64,000 nt of DNA from Nephrocerus scutellatus (lineage: Eukaryota; Arthropoda; Insecta; Diptera; Pipunculidae): contig OX352763.1 of the NCBI GenBank assembly GCA_947095585.1, positions 118,802,787 through 118,866,786 of the forward strand. Direction: 5' to 3'. Below, one piece after another: positions 55,440 through 64,000 of this stretch. A program made the translations under genes and the position numbers. The notes beneath the pieces were generated by a model. It worked only from the letters and a program-made list of their open reading frames with translations, did not search any database and had not been told where the DNA came from. Positions within the stretch are counted from its first letter, which is position 1. Every line of letters starts with the position of its first letter.

Positions 55440-56565
55440 CCTTAACTGATTAATAAACACTCTAACCTTTGTCTTCCGTTATTTTCCAAGAAATTTCACG
55501 GAAAATCGTAGGCGGAGCTGAAGGAAGAGCTATAAAGTTGTAGCTGTGTGATCCGTATCCGTTGTTTTGTTTTCTCGTTCAGAGCAACATTCGTAGTTTA
55601 TTTTTTCGTCGATAGGTGGTAGATCACTTGTGCGACTTTCTCTCACTTTCACTTCACTTTTTCCCGAGATATTATCTGAACTCGAATAACAATTTTTCTT
55701 TGCACTCAATTTTTTTTTCACTAACAAATTGCACGAATAATTTTTTATTGCACTTTTTCCCCGAATTATTTATCCCTCTTTTCTTTGTTGTTATCCCTTT
55801 TCCTTCGTTAATTTTTGTTTGTCGATCACTAAAATTCAGTTTGAAAATCGTGAATACTAGAGGGGCACGACACTTGTCTCTCTGCACCTGTCACCTGTTT
55901 GGGATGAAATAAATAACAGCATTAGCATCAATATACATTCCTAGAGCGTACATATAGATAGATACATATTTTAAATATAGCTTCATGTTAGTTGATTAGT
56001 TTGTGTCCTAACCGAGGTGCATTGCGGTTCCAATGTCATGTGAATTCGATTAAAACCGCGGAGCAAGTGGCATTTCCGCTGTAAGCTGGACGGTTTTTTC
56101 TTTAGTGTCAAGTTGTGTGTGCCGTAAAAAAAAGATTGAAAATGACTAACAAAAGAATCACATTGTTGTTGCAGGAACTACGGGACGGGCGGTAGCAGCG
56201 AGCGACGCAGCAAACATTTCACTTTCTATGTCGCAACAAAGCATACCAACTGGTACGTTGTTTACTTGGAAAGGTCGCTCTATGTACATAATAATGCACA
56301 TATGCACTTGCAATTGAACCGAATATTTTATTAAGTGTTACATTTTATGAAATGTGCTAATTACTAACTACAACTGGCATGCCCTGCCTTTTTCCGCCTA
56401 CATCTTAACCTGATATCTGAATGTAGGTACATTCCATTCGAAAAAGTGCTACCGGCTAAGCGCTGGAATGAAAATGCGTATAAGAGAAGGTCTTTTTCTA
56501 TGCGGGATTCGAACTAAGGCAAGAGTTGAATCAGATCCGTAGTTATTGGAAAAATAAGACAAGGA
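55440..56565. other. No gene recognised
   Basis: AT-rich unique sequence. Short frames only, with Phe/Ser/Lys-rich translations dictated by t-rich tracts. Confidence 0.5.
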
Positions 56566-56569
56566 AAGT

Positions 56570-56884
56570 AGGTGCAGTCAGTAGGTGCATTTCCCCTGTT
56601 CGTCTCTACGGCAATTGAACTCACCCTGCCGTGTTTTATTGGTTTATTTAGAGCCAGCTACAACTGGGGTTACATTCCATATACCTGGAGAAAGGTTAAC
56701 GTAATCTTTATCCCTAAAGCAGGCAATAGGCCTAGTGAGCTGCCTAAATCATTAATTCATACAGACCTAAAGGGTGTTTTTTTGGGAGGTTTGTTTTTCC
56801 GATAGATGTCGTTTTATTTTATGACAGTTGTTTTGACAGCTCAAAGTGGCATTTCTACTCAGTATTGTTTGGCAAATCATTATG

Positions 56885-56916
<32 letters not shown>

Positions 56917-57170
56917 ACATATGTGAAAAATAGTCGTGGTAGCCATATGCCAGAAATTGTGTTTAAATGTTAAATGCCAAAAAATTATCTACCAAATAAA
57001 AAAAAATTTTGGTCATTTCATAATTTTATATGTGTTTTATTCAAAAAAAAAATCGGCAACCTCTTAAAAAAACACGTTATATCTATCGGGCATTATCTAT
57101 ATCTATTTGGCATTTAACATTTAAACACAATTTCTGGCATATGGCTACCACGACTATTTTTCACAAATGT

Positions 57171-57201
<31 letters not shown>

Positions 57202-57775
57202 CATAATGATTTGCCAAACAATACTGAGTAGAAATGCCACTTTGAGCTGTCAAAACAACTGTCATAAAATAAAACGACATCTATCGGAAAAACAAACCTC
57301 CCAAAAAAACACCCGTTATAAGTCTAACATCATTTGTTCTCAAAATTATGAAGTGACTTATTGATGTTCATATCAAAGCCTGGCTGGATATGTCCTCTAC
57401 ACTTAAGTCAGATCGCATACAGGAAAGAAAAAAGGACATAGGACGCCCTTCAATATCTAGTTAAAAAGATAGAAGGAAATGGCTCTGTGTGCTTTCCTTG
57501 AAATTGAGGCTGTGTTCGATAACAATGGCTACGACTCAATAACAAGAGCAATCAATAACAGATGGCTCGACTAACCCACGGATAAGGGCCATGCTTTACT
57601 ACTTCTTCCTCAGGGGAAGTGTCTGTGTCGGTGACTGCAGCTAAGGGCCGCCCGCAAGGAGGCGAACTCTCTCCTCTTCTGTGGTCACTTGTCATAGACA
57701 ACCTTCTAGCGGTTCTGCATAGATCAGACTACATTCCGGATATTTTTAACTTGGCTTATAACATTGGTCAACCTA
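56570..57775 (+). pseudogene. LOA/R1-type LINE RT fragment, split by a palindromic MITE
   Basis: Left part (to 56769): FRASYNWGYIPYTWRKVNVIFIPKAGNRPSELPKS, with key blocks KVNVIFIPKAGN and SELPKS. Right part (from 57319): the continuation equivalent to SLTSFVLK, then LCAFLEIEAVFDNNGYDSI (~57490, motif A), and a PQGG equivalent at ~57655. It is the same family as the minus-strand copy at 26420-28250, whose sequence is continuous across the insertion point. Frameshifted; ends where RTE-A begins. Confidence 0.8.
56770..57316. mobile_element. 547-bp palindromic MITE made of two inverted, internally deleted DD41D elements
   Basis: Left arm 56770-56984 and right arm ~57107-57316 are near-perfect inverted repeats (~210 bp). 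Each arm runs from the 5' terminus (AAGGGTG.../ACGGGTG...) through the 110-bp leader of the intact element at 39562-40863 up to the transposase ATG. A homopolymer follows (A30 at 56885-56914; T29 at 57173-57201). The last ~19 codons ('gtgaaaaatagtcgtgg' to 'aaatgttaaatgcc') complete the arm. The centre (56985-57106) holds one copy of the other terminus ('...cggcaacctcttaaaaaaacacgt'). TA flanks both outer ends (56768-56769, 57317-57318). There is no coding capacity, so it would need a DD41D transposase in trans. Confidence 0.9.
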
Positions 57776-59335
57776 CATAGTCGTGTCAGTTTATTTGGGA
57801 TGCCAAATTCTCTCATGGCTTTATAAAGTTCTACTCTGGATATACTATCATAGGCGGCTTTAAAGATGGTGTAGTGAGTTTTGAAACTCTAAGACATTTT
57901 TCTATCACCTGCCTAAGGGTGTAAATATGGTCAGCTTTTGATTTGCCTGGGATGAAGCCACACTGGTATTTATCGTACGGGGCTATCCTGTCTTAAAGGA
58001 TAGAGGAGAAAATCTTATACGCGGTACTCAACAACGTTATACTACGATAATTGCAGCATTTTGTGATATCTCCCTTCTTATGTATGAGGCAAAGGATGCC
58101 TCTTCGCCAGTATTCTGGCATAGGTTCTTCCTCCCATACTAGCACTATTAGTTCATGAATTGCTTGGTGTTTTGCGTGACCTCCTGTTTTAATCAGCTCA
58201 GCTGGGATACCATCTGATCCAGGGGCCTTATTATTTTTGAGCCGATTTATCGCTCTGCTAACTTCGTCTATGCTTGGTGGTGGCAGCATAGTGTGGTCTT
58301 CGGTGATTGGTGGAGCCTCCAATCCTCAGTTAGCTGGCCATTAAGTAACTCATGAAAGTGCTCTTCCCATCGCTTTAAGATGCCTTTGAAATCGGCGATC
58401 AGATTACCCTCTTTGTCTTTGCAGTATGTGTACATTGCGTCATATCTCGGACTCTTTGGTAGAACTTCTGCGCCTTGTGCGGTCCTTGCTCTCTGTACTG
58501 TTCCAGTTCACGGACGAGATTTTTTTCCCAAGAGGCTTTCTTTCGCCGGTGATCTGTTTTTTCATATCTTCTGGGCTCTTTATAGACATCTTCGCGTGCC
58601 CGCGTTCTATTGTAGCATTGCTTGGTTCGCAACATTCTTAGGTTCAGTCGCTAGCTTACATTCGTAATCGAACCAGTCGTTCCGATCTCTACGACTACTG
58701 CCTAAGATGGAGTCAGCAATACTAATGACAGTATCCTTAGGGCGTGTCCATTTCTCTTCTACGCCCGACATATCAGTCCCAGGACTTACTCTCCCTGCAT
58801 TCAGGGCGAGTCCTACCGCTTAACCGTAGTTGTTTCTGCTCTCTTCGTTGCGTAGGGCAGCCGTATTGAATCGAATCTGATTCGCGTATGCAGTCTTTCG
58901 TAATCCGCGCTCGAAGCACGATACCAACAAGATAGTGGTCCGAGTCGACGTTGACACCTCGGTACGTTCGTCATCTGTCATCTCTATCACACATTGTCCA
59001 TTGTCATTAGTGTTCTCGTGTCAATGTACTGCCTGAATACTGGCTCCCTACCTATTTTGGCATTCATATCCCCCAGAATGATTTTTACGTCATACTGAGG
59101 GCAGGCATGGAGTTCCCGTTCGACTGATTCAAAGAATTCTTCTTTTTCATCATCTGGGAAGTCCTCTGTAGATGCGTGAACGTTTATGAGGCTTATGCTT
59201 TTAAATCTGCCCCGCACGCGAAGGGTGCATAGCCGTTCATTCCTTTGCTGACTAGAAACCCCACACCGAGCACATGATGTCTTGCATGACAGCTGTAATA
59301 CATATTCTGATTTTTGTAAGACACCAGTGATAACT
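57775..59335 (-). pseudogene. RTE-A LINE copy, endonuclease to RT, degenerate
   Basis: The minus-strand order is: 'VLGVGFLVSK' (~59265), RFKSISLINVHASTEDFPDDE (59210-59150) and VKIILGDMNAKIGREPV (~59080-59055), i.e. endonuclease; the linker KASWEKNLVRELEQYREQGPH (58540-58480); RT start INRLKNNKAPGSDGIPAELIK (58258-58195), IHKKGDITKC.NYRSITLL (58085-58035), CGFIPGKSKADHIYTLRQVIE (57965-57905). It stops before the catalytic YADD. It shares its family with 7970-9900. Several frameshifts; inactive. The 3' part is missing, replaced by the LOA-type fragment. Confidence 0.85.
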
Positions 59336-59574
59336 AGTGATCATCCCAATGTAAAGACTCGATCACTCGTTAACGTATGGATTTCATTCACTCGTTAAAT
59401 GATGTCGTTTTGTTTTTTTAATATGACGAGTTATTTTCCTCAAAAGTGGCACGGAAGTGGGACCCCTGCTATTTAAAAAATTGAAGGTCAATTGCTCATA
59501 TCCGACTCCTCCAATATCGGATCCGATTCCCCTAATATCAGATCCTCTAATATGGGATATGGGATAGGTACAAA

Positions 59575-59745
59575 TCTATTTTCAAACTCTCGATATTAAC
59601 TTCGTGTGGCTGGCTGGCTGGCTGGCTGGCTGGTGGAATCTTGTGATCAATTTTGTATCCACTTCGTAAAGCCCGATTTTAATTAAACTTTGCACACATG
59701 TGTATGTCCGTTTGGAGAATTTACATGAAAAATTTAAATTTTTAT
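59575..59745 (-). repeat. RepX copy 6 with (ggct)n patch
   Basis: Reverse-oriented RepX: 'actctcgatattaacttcgtgtggc', then (tggc)n at 59609-59632, 'ggtggaatcttgtgatcaattt', 'cacttcgtaaagcccgatttt' and 'cacacatgtgtat'. It is cut short before the 'gtgttgtca' module. Confidence 0.75.
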
Positions 59746-59834
59746 GGATTGGTTTTTAAATTGAAACTTTTTTGCTGAGGGGGCTACAATTTTCGAGCGA
59801 TACGAAAATTTGAACCGCATAAGGGGAATAGTTA

Positions 59835-60255
59835 TTGACTGTCTTTTTGGGAGTCTTTTGTGGATCTTTTTGGGGGCTTTTCCCTTTGGAGACTCTTTGA
59901 AGGTGTTTTGAGGGTCTTTTGGAGTTCATTGAGGGTCTTTTGAGGGTACTTTGAGTGTTTTTTGAAGTTCTTTTGTGGGTCTTTTTGGGGCTTTTGCGGG
60001 TCTTTTTTGGGCTTTAATGGGTATTTTGAGGGTATTTTGAGGACATTTTAGGGTTCATATCATAGTCTTTTAAGGAAACTTTTGAGGATCACTTAAGAGT
60101 CTTTTGGGAAGTATTTTGAAGGTCTTTTGGAGGGTATTTCAAGGCATTTGAAGGTCTTTTGGGGATCTTTTGAGAGATCTTTTGGGGGTCACTTAAGAGT
60201 CTTTTGAGGGGTCTTTTAAGAATCTTTTTGGTGATCTATTGGGGATTTTTTTTTA
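59835..60255. repeat. Degenerate short-unit minisatellite (gaGGGTCTTTTg type)
   Basis: About 420 bp made of irregular 10-16 bp units such as 'ttttgagggtc', 'ttttgggggtc', 'ttttgaaggtc' and 'ttttggggatc'. One strand is t/g-rich with almost no c apart from the 'tc' in each unit. No ORF or terminal repeats. Confidence 0.85.
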
Positions 60256-60259
60256 ATAA

Positions 60260-62560
60260 TCATGGTATATATCGGCAACAGATCACGCGATGCTATAATG
60301 ACTGTATGCCTGTGTGCACCGCTGCTTTATGATTGGGGTTGTTTTGTGGTTGGGTTGCTGTACTTCGCATGAATCTTTTATTTTTTAGCATTTATACTTT
60401 CAATCAAGTACATTAAACTCACAGTAAACGTGACTATTAATTCGTATAACGCTTAGAGAAATAGGCAACTCGTTTTTATTCAACACTGAAGCAAGTTTAA
60501 AATGTTTTACTTTTAATAACTTTATCTGTTGTACGTTCCACTTGCTTAGCAACACGAACAGAGCGGCTTATTCCCTTTAATAAAATGTTGATACAACTAA
60601 GCAAAGGCAGCCTAACTTACCACTTTTACGAAATTAATAAATAATCTGCCACAGCAGGAGCAGGAGCAGCAACGTCGACAGCAGGAAAACAGATGGGAAT
60701 AATCCAAATGATATCCAACGAGTGAAGCGTGCGTAGTAATCCACTGCGGCCAAATGGCGATAATGTTGTATAGTTGCTGATGTTGTTGTTTGCAGTTTCT
60801 ATGCCACTAACAACCTACAGCAGTATTTTTGTCACTGTAGTTTTCTTATTCAATATTTCACTGCGTTGATGCAAAACTATTTCTGATTTCAAAATCAATT
60901 GCTTCACTGTATTTGCCTCCATTTTTGGCTTCTGATTTATTTACTTTTTATTCTTTTTTTAAATTACATCCATTTGGAACTTAGACACAAAAACTAAATG
61001 TATTGCTGCACAATGAAATGAAAAAAAACAAACAAAAAAAAACAAATAAACCAACACAAACAAAAAAAAGGATGGGATAGGTGGTATCTGTATTGCACAA
61101 CAACAAATTTTTAGATTCAACAAATTGAAGAAGCGGAAATGGTTGCGGTTTTGTCACTAGTGGAGTGGGGGCGGCGGCCAGTGGCTGACTATTCAACTTG
61201 TATGGATTGAAGGACGACGACGGTCACACGTTTATATTTATGGTGGGCTATGCGCTTTGCCATATCGGAGCGATTAGAAAGATAGATAGATTGAAAATTT
61301 GGTGACGACAATGACACTACGGGGGCAGCAACGCGGAAAGAGCGAAAACCCAAACTTTTTTTCACTAACTAGCAATTACTGCCCGGTCTCGATCTTTTTA
61401 ATGAAAATACGGCAATATTGGAAAAACACTCTGCACGACTTGCTTTGGACAGATACATAGATAGATCTTTAAAATGCATAGATCGATTCAAAATTTCAAA
61501 CTGAACACTGCCCTGTAACTGTATTTCCAAAAGCAGGCCCAGAGACACTTTGAACTAATTTAATTTAAATTGTTGTGTGTATTAATTAATTATTAATTTC
61601 TATTTAGTTTTTTTCGTAAAATTCCCGATGAAAATACGAAAATGTTTTGTGGAAAAACCACCTCCGATGGCGAACGTACGTTGGCGACAGAAAAGACGGC
61701 GGCCGGCATGAATCGAATTGAATTGATGTGTGTGAGCGGCAAACGCGAAGTGGTATCGTGTTGTTTCGTGCCGCCCTGTAGCTTGCTTGCGGTTGCTTTC
61801 CAATTAATAAATGTTCTCTTCGCTAAATAAGTGAGTGATATGAAGAGATATCAGAGGAAAGCAAAACAAAAAGAGAAAAGTTCATTCGCATCCATTTGGT
61901 TGTAATGTGGAAAGTGCTTCACTTCTCCAATCACCACCGCAAGCTATGTAAACCTATGTAAGAGGAAGTTACTGATAGGGATAGCGATTTTCTCGTAATG
62001 TGAAATGTGCTGGCAGTGAGTAGTAACAGACTCTTTTCTGTATTTATCTCTTAAATACTCTCTCAGTGGCTGTCAATAAACGAAATCAAAACTAAACCAA
62101 AAACCCAACGAACTCGTTGGCGAATAACACACTAACACCACTACACAAGCGGCAATAATAAGAGCAAATAACGCGGCCTTTGAGGTGAATGACCGATGGT
62201 AGCACGCGTTTATTCACTCCAATCACAAACACAATGCAAACACACATCGGTCGGATAGTATGTATTAACGTATACTACGTGTGTATAAATACGGCATATT
62301 TTGTAGCGTAGCGGCGACAACGATTGATTGGGGTATACCGCCGCGCGTCGACAAACGACTGCTCCATGGAAAATGAAAACATAATCATCACTTTTTTTCT
62401 TCTCCAAATTACTCGTATGTTTTCCTGGTTTCGGTCGTCGTCTGCTATGCCGCTTTTATTCGGTTTTCTTCGTTATTTTGGCAGAAGTACGAGAGCTGCC
62501 AGCCAATAAATAAAAATAAGTTAATGTAAAAACACTTCGTTTTTCGGGTACGGAAATAAT
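60260..62560. other. No gene recognised
   Basis: Unique sequence. Includes an a-rich caaac/aaacaa tract at 61020-61070. No exon or RNA gene could be supported. Confidence 0.5.
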
Positions 62561-62569
62561 ATTTTCTTT

Positions 62570-62910
62570 TTAAATTCTCTAATATTAACTTCACTTGCCC
62601 GTGGGTCGTCGGTCGTCTGTCGGTCGTCGGTCGTCTGTCGTGGATTCTTGCGATCAATTTTTAACCCACTTCCCATGGCCCGATTTTATTGAAATTTTGC
62701 CCACATGTGTATTTCCGGAGACAACACTTTCTATTAAATTTTGAGGCCCCTCGGGCTGCGGGGTCGGGGGTCTCCCAAACAAAAATTTTAAAAAATTTAC
62801 CCGATTTTCTTCAAATTTCACACATGTGTATACCCAATAAACAATACTTTTTCGAAAATTTGGTAGTGATCGGGTCCCGGGTTCGGCCGCAAGGCCCTTA
62901 TACATTTTTT
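62570..62910 (-). repeat. RepX copy 7 with duplicated module
   Basis: Reverse orientation: 'taaattctctaatattaacttcacttgcccgtggg', a gtcggtcgtc patch, 'gattcttgcgatcaatttttaacccact', 'cacatgtgtatttccggagacaacacttt', and a second module 'cacacatgtgtatacccaataaacaatac', ending 'gatcgggtcccgggttcgg'. The longest reverse copy. Confidence 0.85.
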
Positions 62911-62914
62911 AAAT

Positions 62915-63335
62915 ATTTATACTGGCATCAGATATTCGTCGCCCTTTATGGACTGTGTGCGGTGTGTGCTGCGCAGTCGGCTGCGCTGCATGATTTTGGT
63001 GGTGGTGGAGAGAGAGAGAGAAATCTTAGCGCACGCACAAATGAACCCAGCAAATGAAACGAGACATACATGTTTTATGCTTAATTCAACTTACATTTTT
63101 TATTTACTGAATTGTATTTTTATTGATGTCGTTTTTTTTGTTGTCGATATCAACTTACAGATAGAACAACAAGTTTTCACAATATTCTGTCATTTCGCGT
63201 TTTCATAAATTAGTTCAGAGCAGTCAAAGAGTTCTCAAGATAACTGCTCGTGTTTCTTATTTGCTCAGAGTATGAGCGTGCTCTACGTGCTCAGAATAAA
63301 ATGATCTGAGCATTTTCAATTTTAACATCTGATGT
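62915..63335. other. No gene recognised
   Basis: Unique sequence with a (ga)n run at ~63009-63021. Confidence 0.4.
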
Positions 63336-63374
63336 CAAATGTCTGTTTCGATGATTTTCTCCTACAATAAAAAT

Positions 63375-63510
63375 AAAATGGCCCAGGATCGAGGGGCTCC
63401 CATATCAATTTCTGCGATTAGAGAATTTAGATGAAAAATTTTAATTTTTATGGGTTGTTTTTTTTATAATTGGCGCACACTTCAAGCGATGTGTACCCTT
63501 AAACCTGTGA
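63375..63510 (-). repeat. RepX fragment next to a LINE-A 3' UTR remnant
   Basis: 'atggcccaggatcgaggggctcccat' and 'gagaatttagatgaaaaattttaatttttatgg' resemble the RepX surroundings at 59715-59750. 63463-63510 ('tttttttataattggcgcacacttcaagcgatgtgtaccctta') matches the LINE-A tail at 15483-15530, so the minus strand carries a tiny LINE-A 3' end. Confidence 0.55.
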
Positions 63511-63759
63511 CAGACTGGCAATCGTTTATAGTTTAAAAGATAACTGTTGATAGTGACGCACTCAATATATTCTCGGTTAGTTTACAAACATGTTAGCTAA
63601 TAAAAATACATTTTTAATTTAAGCGTTTATAACTGAGTATTGTACGAAGTAGTTTGCTTTGATCTGAAACAAATTACAAACTCGCGTTGAAATTGCGATT
63701 TGTTGTCTTTTTTTATGATTTGTCAATGTTCATCCAGTTCTGAGCTATGTTTAAAGTTT

Positions 63760-63875
63760 CAAGTCTCTAGCTCAATGGGAAGTTGGTTTAAAATCAATTA
63801 CAAAATTTCACCCGCACAGACAGACATACACGAAAGCAAGCTAATAAAAACGTTTTAAAAAGAGAAAATTATAAA
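63760..63875 (+). repeat. RepX-like terminal fragment
   Basis: The module order 'gggaagttggtttaaaatcaattacaaaatttcac', a cagacagacata patch and 'aaaaagagaaaatta' mirrors the RepX end ('gttaaaaattgatcacaagattcc...gagaattta') but is diverged. Confidence 0.45.
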
Positions 63876-64000
63876 TAGTTTAGTTGAGCGAAACAACACT
63901 ATAATTGGTAAATATTATGCATAGGCTACAGTCAGGACTTAAGTATTACTCCTGCTGTAAATATGGGCGCCGGCAGTAATATTTACAGGAAATGTAACTA

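Noticed and set aside
57167..57364. 65-codon ORF starting with a long Phe run
   Set aside because: It is the poly(T) arm of the palindromic MITE read as codons.

Overview
The window looks like insect nuclear DNA, probably from a fly with a large, repeat-rich genome. This is an inference. It rests on the AT-rich composition, the many CAA/GTT-type simple repeats, and the mixture of non-LTR retrotransposons, mariner-type transposons, Helitron-like elements and tRNA-derived SINEs. I found no convincing host protein-coding gene, rRNA or functional tRNA gene. The DNA reads as intergenic or intronic sequence: islands of unique sequence separated by nested and decaying mobile elements. No prokaryotic or viral gene is recognised.

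Only two long open frames look like real proteins. The first is a 779-codon reverse-transcriptase ORF on the minus strand (15562-17901). It belongs to a 5'-truncated LINE (here LINE-A) with a poly(A) tail, inserted into a Helitron-like element. The second is an uninterrupted DD41D mariner-type transposase on the minus strand (39666-40751), inside a complete element (39562-40863) with inverted termini and TA target duplications.

Layout. 0-1.7 kb: two opposed LINE-A fragments and a dispersed repeat (RepX). 4.8-5.8 kb: an RTE-type LINE interrupted by a 287-bp MITE. 6.1-6.9 kb: ~151-bp tandem repeats. 8-11.3 kb: three degraded LINE fragments. 12.1-12.4 kb: palindrome-rich repeats. 13.5-18.2 kb: RepX, LINE and RTE pieces, then the Helitron-like element carrying LINE-A. 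20.2-21.5 kb: repeat RepY and a LINE-A 3' end. 25.6-28.6 kb: LINE relics, including an RNase H-bearing one. 29.9-31.8 kb: LINE-A, SINE, mariner remnant. 33.6-34.8 kb: mosaic LINE and RepY. 37.2-39.4 kb: RTE and RNase H-LINE remnants. 39.6-40.9 kb: the intact DD41D element. 44.2-46.5 kb: Helitron-like copies and a LINE containing a 57-bp palindromic array. 47.3-48.6 kb: LINE pieces. 49.3-53.7 kb: RepX copies, a deleted mariner and a SINE. 54.1-55.4 kb: a 102-bp minisatellite in a Helitron-like element, then a SINE. 56.6-59.3 kb: a LINE split by a palindromic MITE, then an RTE relic. 59.5-64 kb: RepX copies and a GAGGGTCTTTT-type minisatellite.

The most notable object is the 547-bp palindromic element at 56770-57316. 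It is built from two inverted copies of an internally deleted derivative of the DD41D element. In each arm the transposase frame is replaced by a 29-30 nt homopolymer starting right after the start codon. A paralogous LINE copy at ~28.0 kb supplies its exact empty site, showing that the whole palindrome inserted as one unit at a TA.

The parts relate as donor and parasite. LINE-A and RTE enzymes probably produced the scattered truncated copies and could have mobilised the SINEs. The DD41D transposase is the plausible mobiliser of the palindromic element.
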